The notes: generated from the letters alone by a model not told the origin. A DNA stretch of 27,265 nt from Candidatus Peregrinibacteria bacterium (GCA_023245725.1 JAHFJU010000009.1:1-27265), one strand, 5' to 3'. Positions 1 to 8,741 are shown, numbered from the stretch's first letter. A program made the numbers and translations.

Positions 1-2
1 AG

Positions 3-368
3 CAACCTCACATTAATACTCAATACTTTGCAGATCTTTTTGGTCACCGATATGTATCATTGGTTGTTTCAGCGGTTCCATCGGTAACTACATCAAGAGT
101 TACATCAAATGTTACATCTAAAGGAGGCATTGTCTCTCACGTTACTTCAAATGTTCCAACTGTAATCGCATCTGCAGTTGCATCAGGAGTATCTGCTTCT
201 CCGGTAGCATCAGGAGTTCTAAAGATGAGAAACGTTCCAAAACTTACAGCCGAAGCAAAACACGCTGCAGAAGTTCAAGAAAAACGTGATAATCCTAGAA
301 AATTCGTTGTTCCTGCAAACATAAGAAATTTATTGTTAAAGATGTATAATGTGCGCAACAAGAAATAA
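3..368 (+). CDS. Partial CDS: C-terminal part of an unrecognised Ser/Thr/Val-rich protein
   Basis: The frame is open from base 3 with no stop, so the gene starts left of the window; a TTG at 60 is an internal codon rather than a convincing start. About 121 residues are visible. The middle (roughly residues 25-75) is low complexity, built from Val, Thr, Ser and Ala, with short repeats such as VTSN (three times) and VASGV (twice). This is followed by a basic, charged tail (AEVQEKRDNPRKF...NVRNKK). No family was recognised and no membrane segment is obvious in the visible part. The gene ends just before, or overlaps slightly with, the downstream membrane protein, depending on which start that gene uses. 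The Thr/Ser-rich stretch resembles a linker or surface-exposed segment, but that is a guess. Confidence 0.6.
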   Translation, partial: QPHINTQYFADLFGHRYVSLVVSAVPSVTTSRVTSNVTSKGGIVSHVTSNVPTVIASAVASGVSASPVASGVLKMRNVPKLTAEAKHAAEVQEKRDNPRKFVVPANIRNLLLKMYNVRNKK

Positions 369-375
369 GAAAATA

Positions 376-2289
376 ATGCGCCTACCACAAATAACAATTA
401 AAAAAGTGTGCCAATCAATCCTGATGGCATACTTTTTTTTAGTTCCACTCTTTTTTTACAATGGATTCGCGCACTCAATAGTTCAAGGAAAAGAATTACT
501 TCTGAAAACATCTGTTCTCATTTTATTTGGGCTTGTCGCATTATATTTCATTAAAGGAATCAAACTTATCGATAAGCGGATTTTTGAAAATCGCATATTC
601 CTAGTTATATTAGCTGGGTTTGGAGTCTCATTATTAGCTGCGGCATGCTCTCCAACTCCACTTGTAGCGCTCTTTGGATCATTTAGTCGTGGGTTTGGTG
701 TAATTATTGAAACGTACATATTAGTATTACTTATTGTTTCAGCCTCAATCGTCGACAAAAAAAACATACAAAAATTTCTCATCGCAATTTGGACTAGCGG
801 GTTACTAGTTGCATTTTATGGGCTTTTGCAAAAAATAGGATTCGATCCATTTTTCTCTTATCTTAATATAAACATTTTCGCAGGAAGAATTTTTAGCAGT
901 TTAGGAAATCCCGGGTATCTTGGGCAGTTTATGCTCCTAACTCTTTTTATTGGTATCTATCTTGCAAAATTCAACAATAAATCTTCAATACGAGCGGCTT
1001 ACATCGTAGGGTCAAGCGTAATGCTTATCGTAATGCTGTTGTCTGAAACTCGCGCAGCACTATTTGCCCTTCTTATCGGCATAATTCTAATTTCAGTTCG
1101 ATATGGAAAAAACATTTTTACAAAAAAAAGGGCGAAAATATTTTCGATAGTATCGTTAAGTTTTATACTTATTTTAATAGGCGCTAATCGCTACATCGGA
1201 GACCGTTTTTCATTCTCTGATAATTCATTTAGGTCTGTATATTCACGGTTTGAAATTTGGAAAGGAGCAATACAAAAAATAGAAGAAAGACCTCTACTTG
1301 GATATGGTTCGGAAACTTTCTACATTTATTCACCTGAAGTGGTAACTAAAAAATTTCTGACCCTAGAAGAAGACGTAGGAATTACCGCTGACAGAGTACA
1401 CAATGAACTACTTGATACTGTATTTTCACACGGGATTGGCGGCGGAATATTGTACTTAGTACTTATTGCGATGCTGACATTGACGGTACTTTTTAATAAG
1501 GAAGATCAAATTGCAATTCTTGCCTTTATTCCTCTAATAAATTCAGTACAAAACCAACTAACATTTTCAGACATAACGATCACGAGTATTTCAACATTAT
1601 GCCTCGCAGGAGTGATAGCATTATCAATAAAAAAAACGCCGATAAAAAAGTTAGATAACAAAACAATTGCATTGCCGCTACGAATAGCTATTTTTTCTAT
1701 AACTATAATATTTCTGATTTTAGTAGGATTTGAAACCATATATAAGCCATTCACCGCACATAAATCCTATAACAATTACATTAAAACAAGTTCAATAGAT
1801 TATGAGACGTCAATAAACTCACTAAAAAAAACATTAGAAATTACGCCATACTACAGTGAACCTTGGTATGAATTAATGATCGTAGACCCAAGTTCTCAAG
1901 CAAGAGCACTTACATATTTATCTGCACTAGAAGCGGATTCAGGAAACGTAATGGCATGGTCGGGAAACTTTTATACAAATATTGATCTGGTCAAAGCAAG
2001 CGAATTTTACACGCGTGCGCTTGAAAAAAATCCATATAACCCTAATTGGATTCGAGCATTTGCCGATATGCTCTATAAACAAGGTGACCACGAAACGGCA
2101 TTATTACTTTATGAACAGTACTTACAAGCTGTTCCTGATTTTTATACATGGAAAGACCGCTTAAACGAACATTCGCAGAAAGAACGCCAAAGCTACGAAG
2201 TATACATGAAACATTCCCCGTTTTTTTGGCTTACCTATTCGCGAATCGAAGAATTGAGAAAAGAATTTGGTGATAGCGAACAAAAATGA
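376..2289 (+). CDS. O-antigen ligase/polymerase-like (Wzy/WaaL) membrane protein with C-terminal TPR region
   Basis: A polytopic membrane protein of about 637 residues. Roughly the first 460 residues contain about a dozen hydrophobic segments. A hydrophilic region in the last third of this part carries the Wzy_C-type pattern: FEIWKGAIQKIEERPLLGYG, then a HNELLD motif and a further membrane helix. Families of this type join or polymerise undecaprenyl-linked glycans on the outer face of the membrane, or glycosylate proteins such as pilins; which of these applies cannot be told here. From about residue 470 to the end there are TPR-like helical repeats (for example ASEFYTRALEKNPYNPNWIR and the next unit), probably extracytoplasmic. 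I place the start at the ATG at 376, since the in-frame ATG at 349 overlaps the preceding gene by 20 nt and adds only nine polar residues; neither start has a Shine-Dalgarno. Family assignment is good, substrate unknown. Confidence 0.75.
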   Translation: MRLPQITIKKVCQSILMAYFFLVPLFFYNGFAHSIVQGKELLLKTSVLILFGLVALYFIKGIKLIDKRIFENRIFLVILAGFGVSLLAAACSPTPLVALFGSFSRGFGVIIETYILVLLIVSASIVDKKNIQKFLIAIWTSGLLVAFYGLLQKIGFDPFFSYLNINIFAGRIFSSLGNPGYLGQFMLLTLFIGIYLAKFNNKSSIRAAYIVGSSVMLIVMLLSETRAALFALLIGIILISVRYGKNIFTKKRAKIFSIVSLSFILILIGANRYIGDRFSFSDNSFRSVYSRFEIWKGAIQKIEERPLLGYGSETFYIYSPEVVTKKFLTLEEDVGITADRVHNELLDTVFSHGIGGGILYLVLIAMLTLTVLFNKEDQIAILAFIPLINSVQNQLTFSDITITSISTLCLAGVIALSIKKTPIKKLDNKTIALPLRIAIFSITIIFLILVGFETIYKPFTAHKSYNNYIKTSSIDYETSINSLKKTLEITPYYSEPWYELMIVDPSSQARALTYLSALEADSGNVMAWSGNFYTNIDLVKASEFYTRALEKNPYNPNWIRAFADMLYKQGDHETALLLYEQYLQAVPDFYTWKDRLNEHSQKERQSYEVYMKHSPFFWLTYSRIEELRKEFGDSEQK

Positions 2290-2295
2290 AATAGA

Positions 2296-2324
2296 TTGCA
2301 AAGAAATACATAGCCAATTATACT
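2296..2324 (+). promoter_or_regulatory. Sigma70-type promoter of the rrf2-suf operon
   Basis: TTGCAA (2296-2301), a 17-nt spacer and TATACT (2319-2324) match the -35/-10 consensus well at the optimal spacing. Transcription would begin near 2331, giving a leader of only about 16 nt before the rrf2 ATG at 2347. The -10 box lies inside the inverted repeat at 2320-2346. Confidence 0.7.
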
Positions 2325-2346
2325 ACCACCACTTTACCAGTAGTAT
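2320..2346. promoter_or_regulatory. Putative Rrf2/IscR-family operator overlapping the -10
   Basis: A perfect 7-bp inverted repeat, ATACTAC (2320-2326) and GTAGTAT (2340-2346), is separated by 13 nt and ends at the base before the rrf2 start codon. The 27-bp span begins with ATA and ends with TAT, as do the roughly 25-bp type 1 sites of enterobacterial IscR, although the inner bases differ. It covers the -10 and the likely start of transcription, so binding would block RNA polymerase. That the adjacent Rrf2 protein binds it is inference from position and symmetry. Confidence 0.55.
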
Positions 2347-2754
2347 ATGTTTCACATATCAACAAAGGGCGATTACGGGCTACTGCTCCTCTCAACTCTT
2401 GCGGAGAATCAAGCGAAAGGAAAAAATAAAATTTCATTGCGGGAAGTAGTTGCACAAAAAAAACTCCCACTAAAATATTTAGGCGAAATTGCGGCTGAGC
2501 TAAAAAAGGCAGGAATTATAACAAGCAAAGAAGGCCGCGATGGAGGATACTCACTTGCAAAAACTCCTAGTGAAATAAGTTTGATAGACGTTTTAGAGGC
2601 GCTTGAAGGAAAAGTTGCGCCAGTGAAATGCTGCTCAAAAGAAAAAACTTGCTCTATTCAATCGACGTGTTCTGTAAAATCTACATGGGAAGAAGCGGCA
2701 AATATGATGCGGGATTTTTTGAAAAACAAATCACTCGCAGATGTAATTAATTAA
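2347..2754 (+). CDS. Rrf2-family regulator with IscR-type Fe-S cysteines
   Basis: A 135-residue winged-helix transcription factor. The N-terminus MFHISTKGDYGLLLLSTLA is the typical Rrf2/IscR opening; the recognition helix region (about residues 30-55: SLREVVAQKKLPLKYLGEIA) and the wing (EGRDGGYSLAK, 62-72) follow. Cys96, Cys102 and Cys108 have the C-x5-C-x5-C spacing of the E. coli IscR [2Fe-2S] ligands (Cys92/98/104), so cluster binding is well supported; Cys95 is an extra cysteine. The gene is first in the suf operon with only 4 nt to sufC, and its promoter carries a palindrome over the -10, so it most likely senses Fe-S status and autoregulates the operon. The close start spacing leaves no room for a ribosome binding site. 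Family certain; sensing role inferred. Confidence 0.92.
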   Translation: MFHISTKGDYGLLLLSTLAENQAKGKNKISLREVVAQKKLPLKYLGEIAAELKKAGIITSKEGRDGGYSLAKTPSEISLIDVLEALEGKVAPVKCCSKEKTCSIQSTCSVKSTWEEAANMMRDFLKNKSLADVIN

Positions 2755-2758
2755 TTTT

Positions 2759-3520
2759 ATGCTATCAATCACAAACCTACATGCGTCGATCAACGGCACT
2801 CAGATATTAAATGGCGTAAATCTAACCGTTAAATCTGGCGAAATTCACGCGATAATGGGGCCAAACGGCTCTGGAAAATCCACGTTGTCGCATGTTTTAA
2901 TGGGGCACCCTTTATACTCGGTTTCAGATGGGTCAATCATGCTAGATGGCGAAGAAATAATAGGATTAAAAGCAGACAAACGAGCACAACGCGGACTATT
3001 TTTGGCATTTCAATATCCAAAAGAAATTCCAGGGGTTTCAGTGTCGTCATTTTTAAAAACTGCAGTTGCGAGTGTACGAAAAGCGCGCGGATTTGGCGAA
3101 TTGAATCCTATTGAATTTAGAAAAAAATTGCGCGAGAAATTAGCCGAATTTGGTTTAAAAGCGGAGTTTATGAATAGATCGATTAATGATGGATTTTCCG
3201 GTGGAGAAAAAAAGAAAGTTGAAATACTGCAAATGGCTTTACTTGAGCCAAAAGTTGCTATTTTAGATGAAACAGATTCAGGACTCGATGTCGATGCTCT
3301 TCGAGTTGTAAGTGAAGGAATTAATGAGTGCGCAACAGCTGAACGATCGTTCATTTTGATAACACATTATCAACGAATTTTGCACTATGTTAAACCGCAC
3401 GTCGTACATATTATGATTGGAGGAAAAATTGTAATGACTGGCGGTAGAGAGCTGAGTGAAAAAATTGAAAAAGAAGGATACGACTGGTTGAAAGATAAAA
3501 ATCAGCAACATACTGTGTAA
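2759..3520 (+). CDS. sufC: Fe-S cluster assembly ATPase SufC
   Basis: A 253-residue ABC-type ATPase of the SufBCD scaffold. The Walker A motif GPNGSGKS spans residues 34-41, the signature FSGGEKKK starts at 146, and Walker B VAILDE with the following TDSGLDVDAL covers 166-180; the Asp after TDSGL is characteristic of SufC. The segment GLFLAFQYPKEIPGVS is also typical of SufC and not of transporter ATPases. ATP binding by SufC drives the conformational change that exposes the SufB-SufD interface where the cluster forms. Length is normal for the family. It begins 4 nt after rrf2 and lies ahead of sufB, so it is co-transcribed under the promoter at 2296. No Shine-Dalgarno is present. Confidence 0.97.
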   Translation: MLSITNLHASINGTQILNGVNLTVKSGEIHAIMGPNGSGKSTLSHVLMGHPLYSVSDGSIMLDGEEIIGLKADKRAQRGLFLAFQYPKEIPGVSVSSFLKTAVASVRKARGFGELNPIEFRKKLREKLAEFGLKAEFMNRSINDGFSGGEKKKVEILQMALLEPKVAILDETDSGLDVDALRVVSEGINECATAERSFILITHYQRILHYVKPHVVHIMIGGKIVMTGGRELSEKIEKEGYDWLKDKNQQHTV

Positions 3521-3575
3521 TAAATAATTCACGAAACTTTTCGATTGCCAGTATCTTCTCATTACGCCGAAATCA

Positions 3576-4991
3576 ATGACAGTCACACTCGATTACATTA
3601 AGAACTTAAACCGCACTACGCTAGACGATGCTAACTCAAGCGAATATGTGAATCATGCAAAAAAAGGGCTTTCTCGTGAGGTTATCGTGGCGATTTCGAA
3701 AGATAAAAACGAACCTGAATGGATGCTCGAACACCGACTAAACTCATATGACGTTTTTATGAGCAAGGCCATGCCGAACTGGGGACCTGATCTTTCGCTT
3801 CTCGATCTTGAAAATATTATTTACTACGCACGCCCCGGAGAGGTTGTTTCGAGTACTAAGTGGGAAGACGTACCAGCAGAAATTAAAAATACATTTGAAC
3901 GGCTTGGAATTCCAGAGGCTGAGCGCAAATATTTGGCAGGTGCGGGAGCGCAGTACGAAAGCCAAAACGTGTATCATCGACTTAAAGAAGAGTACGGAAA
4001 AATGGGCGTAATTTTTGAAGATATGGACGCGGCACTTCAAAAATACCCTGACTTGGTAAAACAATATTTTATGAAGTGCGTGACAATGCACGATCATAAA
4101 TTCGCGGCACTTCACGGCGCAGTTTGGAGCGGCGGAACTTTTATTTTTATTCCTGAAGGAGTGAATGTCGACAAACCACTACAAGCATATTTTCGCATGA
4201 ACGCGGCATCTATGGGTCAATTTGAACACACTCTTATTATTATAGAAAAAGGAGGACAAGGCAGCTACATTGAAGGCTGTTCTGCCCCTAAATATGAGAA
4301 TCCGTCTATTCACGCCGGTCTAGTTGAAGTGTTTGTAAAAGACGGCGCGCGCTTTCGATATTCGAGCGTAGAAAACTGGAGCCGCAATACTTATAACTTG
4401 AACACAAAGCGCGCGATTGTTGAAAAAGACGGCACAATTGAGTGGATCGGTGGAAATTTGGGAAGCGGATGCACGATGTTGTACCCCTGTTCGATTTTAA
4501 AAGGAGATGGCGCGCGCGCCGAGCACCTTGGTATAGCCTTTGCAAACAAAGATCAAATTCAAGACACCGGAGCAAAAGTAATTCACGTGGGCGCGCGCAC
4601 AACTTCTACGGTTGTTATGAAAAGTATAAGCAAAGCAGGCGGAGTATCTGTTTATCGCGGACTTTTGAAAATTTTAAAGGGAGCAAAGGGCGCAAAAGCA
4701 CAGGTAAAATGCGATGCGCTTTTACTCGACGACATATCGGTCTCTGACACAATCCCCGATATGCAAATTGCAGAAAACGACGTTTCAATCGGCCACGAGG
4801 CGAAAGTCGGGCGAATTAGCGAAGAACAATTATTTTACTTAATGAGCCGAGGCATTACCGAAGACGAAGCCATGGCGATGATTGTTAATGGCTTTATTGA
4901 GCCAATTGTTAAGGCAATGCCGCTTGAATATGCCGTTGAGATGAACAGACTAATAGAAATGGAGATGGAGAGTTTGGGAGCAGTTGGGTAA
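3576..4991 (+). CDS. sufB: Fe-S cluster assembly scaffold SufB
   Basis: A 471-residue SufB with the hallmark stretches YGKMGVIFEDMDAALQKYPD, FAALHGAVWSGGTFIFIPEG, YIEGCSAP and SEEQLFYLMSRG. Residues proposed as cluster or persulfide sites in E. coli SufB (Cys405 and Glu434) align with Cys379 (VKCDALL) and Glu408 (GHEA), with the same 29-residue separation. The protein forms the beta-helix scaffold on which the nascent cluster is built with SufC and SufD. Length is typical. It lies 55 nt after sufC and 13 nt before the ATG preferred for sufD. The gene order rrf2-C-B-D-S-U differs from the common Firmicutes order C-D-S-U-B. No frameshift or missing key residue was seen. Confidence 0.97.
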   Translation: MTVTLDYIKNLNRTTLDDANSSEYVNHAKKGLSREVIVAISKDKNEPEWMLEHRLNSYDVFMSKAMPNWGPDLSLLDLENIIYYARPGEVVSSTKWEDVPAEIKNTFERLGIPEAERKYLAGAGAQYESQNVYHRLKEEYGKMGVIFEDMDAALQKYPDLVKQYFMKCVTMHDHKFAALHGAVWSGGTFIFIPEGVNVDKPLQAYFRMNAASMGQFEHTLIIIEKGGQGSYIEGCSAPKYENPSIHAGLVEVFVKDGARFRYSSVENWSRNTYNLNTKRAIVEKDGTIEWIGGNLGSGCTMLYPCSILKGDGARAEHLGIAFANKDQIQDTGAKVIHVGARTTSTVVMKSISKAGGVSVYRGLLKILKGAKGAKAQVKCDALLLDDISVSDTIPDMQIAENDVSIGHEAKVGRISEEQLFYLMSRGITEDEAMAMIVNGFIEPIVKAMPLEYAVEMNRLIEMEMESLGAVG

Positions 4992-5004
4992 AAAAATTTA
5001 TATT

Positions 5005-5742
5005 ATGAAGACAAAGTTAATTGCAGCAAATACAGAAGAACAACTAATAATTCGCACCGCCGAAGAAACGGAGTCGTGCTTCGAGATAACAGTTGGCGAA
5101 AATTCACAATTTTCACTCACCTACTTCGAAAATCGCAACGAGAACGAATTTTCAGAAGTTACAATAACAATCACTCTTAAAAAAAATGCGCACCTAGATA
5201 TAATGACGGCATTCGCTGGTAGCAGAAAATCTAAACTCAAATTAAAGGTAATCCACGAAGAAAGCGGTTCATCAAGCGATCAAAAGACACTATTTTTTGG
5301 CGATAAATCACAAAATTTCGACATAGAATCAACAACAATTCTTGACGCACCAGATACAACTGCAAAAATAATTGCGAAAGGCGTTTTAAATAATACGGCG
5401 ACAGCTAGCTTCGACGGCTCAATTCACATAACGCACAATGGAAAAAATGCGAATGCACATTTGAACGAACACACTCTCCTTCTCTCTTCTGGCGCAAAAA
5501 TAAACGCAGTTCCAGCGCTTAAAATAGCCAACAATCAAGTTCAAGCATCACACTCGGCTTCTGTCACTCGCGTCGATGATGAACATCTATTTTATTGTGG
5601 AGCACGTGGCATCGATGAATCATCAGCAACAAAAATGATAGTAGAAGGATTTTTACGAGAACTTTACCAAGGTTCAAATTACATAGAAAAAATTGAGCCG
5701 ATAATTTTGAGTAAAATTGATCAGATCACAAACAAGAATTAA
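5005..5742 (+). CDS. sufD: Short SufD, Fe-S assembly scaffold partner
   Basis: About 245 residues, against a usual length of about 400-440, so the N-terminal helical domain of SufD appears to be missing. The beta-helix core is hydrophilic and repetitive, and the C-terminus is clearly SufB/SufD-like: HTLLLSSGAKINAVPALKIA, then ASHSASVTRVDDEHLFY and GARGIDESSATKMIVEGF. His183 (SHSAS) corresponds to the E. coli SufD His360 that is important for cluster assembly. I choose the ATG at 5005, 13 nt after sufB; a TTG at 4984 would overlap sufB and add seven residues. It sits between sufB and sufS and should pair with SufB in the SufBC2D complex. A diverged second SufB-like scaffold is the only alternative. 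Confidence 0.88.
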   Translation: MKTKLIAANTEEQLIIRTAEETESCFEITVGENSQFSLTYFENRNENEFSEVTITITLKKNAHLDIMTAFAGSRKSKLKLKVIHEESGSSSDQKTLFFGDKSQNFDIESTTILDAPDTTAKIIAKGVLNNTATASFDGSIHITHNGKNANAHLNEHTLLLSSGAKINAVPALKIANNQVQASHSASVTRVDDEHLFYCGARGIDESSATKMIVEGFLRELYQGSNYIEKIEPIILSKIDQITNKN

Positions 5743-5763
5743 TACAATTCGCATAAATAACAT

Positions 5764-6984
5764 ATGTCACTTTCAAAAGATACAATTAGAGAAGAGTTTT
5801 CGCTCCTCAAAAAGCACCCTACTCTTCATTACCTAGACAGCGCAGCTACAAGCCTAAAACCACAGTGCGTAATCGACGCCATGAATGAGTATTACGCCGA
5901 ATACAGTTCGAATGTACATCGTGGGCTCTACGATTTAAGTGAACGCGCAACAACTGCATATGAAGAAGCTCGAAAAACTGTAGCGAAATTTATAAATGCG
6001 AAATCGGAGCGAGAAATTATTTTTACAAGTGGAACAACTCACTCAATAAATTTAGTTGCTCTCGGATGGGCGCGACATGTGCTAAAACAAGGTGACGAGA
6101 TTATTATTCCATTGCTAGAACACCACTCAAACATGGTTCCATGGCAAATGCTCGCGAAAGAAATAGGAGCAAAAATCGTTTACTGGGAGCCAAGAAAAGA
6201 TGGAACCCTCGACCCAACCGATATAAATAAATACTTAAGTCGCAGCACAAAGTTACTTGCAATTACTCACATTTCAAATGTACTTGGAACTCTAACCCCT
6301 CTTAAACAAATAATTCAAAAAGCATTTTCATGCGGAGTAAAAGTATTAGTCGACGCTGCTCAAAGCGTCTCAAGAATACCTATCGACGTACAATTGCTCG
6401 ACTGCGATTTTTTGGCTTTCTCAGGGCACAAAGCATATGGCCCAACAGGCATTGGCGTTCTATATGTAAAAGAGAAACATTACGACAATATGAAACCGGT
6501 GTTTGGCGGTGGAGGCATGATTCGAGAAGTAACAACTGCGCATACAACATTTAATGATACTCCTCACAAATTTGAAGCTGGAACTCCTCCAATCGCTGAA
6601 GCGATTGGACTTGCTCGCGCCTTGCAATTCATAAAAAAACTAGGACTTTCGGCTATTCACAGCCACGAAAAAGCACTAACAAATCTTTGTTTAAAAGAGC
6701 TAAATATTATTGAAGGCATAAAAATAATCGGACCCGCAAAAGAAAATCTTCATGAATCAATAATTTCTTTCACAATCAACGGCGTTCACGCACATGACAT
6801 TGCTACACTACTCAACGAAAAGAACATAGCAGTTCGCGCAGGGCACCACTGCTGTATGCCTCTCATGAAATGGCTTGGCGTGGCCGCAACAACTCGTGCC
6901 AGCTTCGGCATATACAATACAGAAGACGACGTTTATGCATTGGCCGATGGAATTAAGAATGTAAGAAAAACATTCAAACTATAA
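5764..6984 (+). CDS. sufS: Cysteine desulfurase SufS
   Basis: A 406-residue class V aminotransferase-fold enzyme that takes sulfur from cysteine using pyridoxal phosphate. The PLP lysine is Lys223 in FSGHKAYGPTGIG. The catalytic cysteine is Cys363 in RAGHHC, followed directly by another cysteine (Cys364), where most SufS proteins have Ala. The short loop around this cysteine and the ending LGVAATTRASFGIYNTEDDV are characteristic of group II (SufS-type) desulfurases. The N-terminus HYLDSAATSLKP is typical. It starts 21 nt after sufD and is followed by sufU, its expected sulfur acceptor; no sufE is visible. The ATG at 5764 gives the normal N-terminus. Confidence 0.97.
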   Translation: MSLSKDTIREEFSLLKKHPTLHYLDSAATSLKPQCVIDAMNEYYAEYSSNVHRGLYDLSERATTAYEEARKTVAKFINAKSEREIIFTSGTTHSINLVALGWARHVLKQGDEIIIPLLEHHSNMVPWQMLAKEIGAKIVYWEPRKDGTLDPTDINKYLSRSTKLLAITHISNVLGTLTPLKQIIQKAFSCGVKVLVDAAQSVSRIPIDVQLLDCDFLAFSGHKAYGPTGIGVLYVKEKHYDNMKPVFGGGGMIREVTTAHTTFNDTPHKFEAGTPPIAEAIGLARALQFIKKLGLSAIHSHEKALTNLCLKELNIIEGIKIIGPAKENLHESIISFTINGVHAHDIATLLNEKNIAVRAGHHCCMPLMKWLGVAATTRASFGIYNTEDDVYALADGIKNVRKTFKL

Positions 6985-7057
6985 ATTTATCGCGCAAATA
7001 TATTTTTCACTATAATTGCTGAATCGACTTGAAACAAACTATATAACAACTAATAGC

Positions 7058-7417
7058 ATGTACTCCGATCTAATTATCGACTTATCGAAAAACCCCTTAA
7101 ATAAGAGGATAATCAAGCAAGCCACAAACACTCATAGCGGCGCTAATATTACCTGTGGCGACCATGTTCGCATGTATGTACTGCTAAACAAGGACAATAA
7201 AATATCAGACTGTTCATTCGAAGGTGAAGGCTGTGCAATTTGCATAGCAACCTCATCGCTCATAACTGAGTACGCAAAAAACAAATCGGTAGCAGAAGTT
7301 TTAAGTTGGACTGAACAAAACATATTTGAATTCCTAGAAGCAGAAATAGGCGCAAGCCGCATAAAATGCGCATTACTGCCACTTGAAGTAATACACGGCG
7401 CACTTAAAGAAAAGTGA
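7058..7417 (+). CDS. sufU: SufU/IscU-like sulfur transfer protein
   Basis: A 119-residue protein of the IscU/NifU N-terminal fold. Cys33 and Asp35 (TCGD), Cys59 (GEGCAI) and Cys104 (RIKCALLPLEV) are the four zinc/sulfur-binding positions of SufU; Cys62 is extra. In the Suf system SufU accepts persulfide sulfur from SufS in place of SufE, which fits its position right after sufS. I prefer the ATG at 7058, since its product MYSDLIIDLSKNPLNKR matches the family start; a TTG at 7016 would add 14 unlikely residues. A TATAAC (7042-7047) and a TATAAT (7011-7016) upstream could give it extra transcription, but no good -35 goes with either. SufU rather than IscU is favoured by the suf context; the short length leaves some doubt about the subfamily. 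Confidence 0.9.
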   Translation: MYSDLIIDLSKNPLNKRIIKQATNTHSGANITCGDHVRMYVLLNKDNKISDCSFEGEGCAICIATSSLITEYAKNKSVAEVLSWTEQNIFEFLEAEIGASRIKCALLPLEVIHGALKEK

Positions 7418-7492
7418 ATCAAAATACACTCTTTCAGCCACACATAATTTTCAATTATATCTCAAAAATCTACTCTGCGCCTCACTCATCCG

Positions 7493-8722
7493 CTACTTCC
7501 CCAACTGTTCCATAATTTTTTCAGTTCGATGATAAAACGCACGACGCAATTCCATGCGATCGAGAATTTCATCACGCTTTTCAGTTTCGCCCTGACGCTC
7601 ATAACAAAGCCATAAATCACACATTGCATCGTCGTAATACGAGTGTGTAGATTCAAGCAAAGTTAAAAGAATAGTAACTGCCTCGCTCAAATTTCCATTC
7701 ATAATTTCTACTCGCGCCTTGCGCAATCGAGATCCCTTCGTAAGTGAATCCATTAAATGTTTTGCGCTATCGTACTCGATTTTTGCACGAACATAATCCC
7801 CTTCATTAAAATATACATCACCCAAATTTGCCCGCCCTAAACTGTAGCTTGGAGTCTCATCTAAAATCATTAGCCCAAGCCGCTCTGCATAAGCATAATC
7901 TCCTCTACGAGCTGCACATTTCATAAGTACAGTTCGCGCATATGCATTTTTATTATTAGCATCAAGCGCTTTGTATGCTGTTTTTTCTGCCTCATCAAAA
8001 TCCTCTTCGGCATACTGAGCAAACGCACGAATTGCATAAGCATGATCATGATTAGGAGCGTACTTTTGCACCAACTGACTCACTTTTTTAGCCTCACCAT
8101 ATGTTCCGCTGGTCATGTAAATTTCTCCTGCCAACAACAATAAATTTGTATCATGAGGAGGATTTTTCATAACCTCGCGCACACGAGATAAAGCGTCTTT
8201 TTCTTTACCCTCAAGCAACCTAACATACGCCCAGAGCAAGCCATATTCAGAGTCTTCAATATCTACAACAAGTGCAGCCTTGGCCAAATATTCCTGCGCC
8301 TCTACAAGCCTTCTTTCTTTAATCGCAATTGAGCACAAATTCAAAAATTTCTCGTGATGATCGTCGGGAAGTTCGTTCAAATATGCTTTCGCTGTATCGT
8401 AACGAAATTCACCCATACAAATACGGGCGACAATCGACTTTGCAGAAAAATCATCAGGATAAATTTCTAAAATCGACTCAGCAAAAAGGTGTGCACGTTT
8501 ATATTTCCCCAACATTAAATTTATACGCGCCGCTTCAAGAAGAACTAATCGGCGAGACGCATTATCTTCATCTTTGCGAAAATCCATGTTTAGCTGATCA
8601 ATAAGCTGCGCAGCCTCTACCAACTCACCTTTCATTTTTTTATCAAGAACCTGCCTAAAAATAGCCTGTTGAGCTGGTTCATAAGTCGATGCGGCAGCTG
8701 CACTAATGACTTCTTTTTCCAT
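7493..8722 (-). CDS. Soluble TPR-repeat protein, function unknown
   Basis: A 409-residue protein with no signal peptide or membrane segment, made almost entirely of helical hairpins of TPR type. Recognisable units include LGKYKRAHLFAESILEIYPD, AEEDFDEAEKTAYKALDANN, RGDYAYAERLGLMILDETPS and EGDYVRAKIEYDSAKHLMDS, so about nine or ten repeats. TPR solenoids hold protein complexes together, and the sequence does not say which. It follows a membrane-anchored protein with a 19-nt gap and is probably co-transcribed with it from the minus strand; a cytoplasmic adaptor for that neighbour is possible but unproven. It converges with sufU across about 75 nt in which I see no clear terminator. Confidence 0.85.
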   Translation of the reverse strand: MEKEVISAAAASTYEPAQQAIFRQVLDKKMKGELVEAAQLIDQLNMDFRKDEDNASRRLVLLEAARINLMLGKYKRAHLFAESILEIYPDDFSAKSIVARICMGEFRYDTAKAYLNELPDDHHEKFLNLCSIAIKERRLVEAQEYLAKAALVVDIEDSEYGLLWAYVRLLEGKEKDALSRVREVMKNPPHDTNLLLLAGEIYMTSGTYGEAKKVSQLVQKYAPNHDHAYAIRAFAQYAEEDFDEAEKTAYKALDANNKNAYARTVLMKCAARRGDYAYAERLGLMILDETPSYSLGRANLGDVYFNEGDYVRAKIEYDSAKHLMDSLTKGSRLRKARVEIMNGNLSEAVTILLTLLESTHSYYDDAMCDLWLCYERQGETEKRDEILDRMELRRAFYHRTEKIMEQLGK

Positions 8723-8741
8723 ATTGTAAGTAAGTTAACAA

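Noticed and set aside
4984..5004. TTG start of sufD overlapping sufB
   Set aside because: It adds seven non-conserved residues and overlaps sufB, while an ATG lies 13 nt after the sufB stop.
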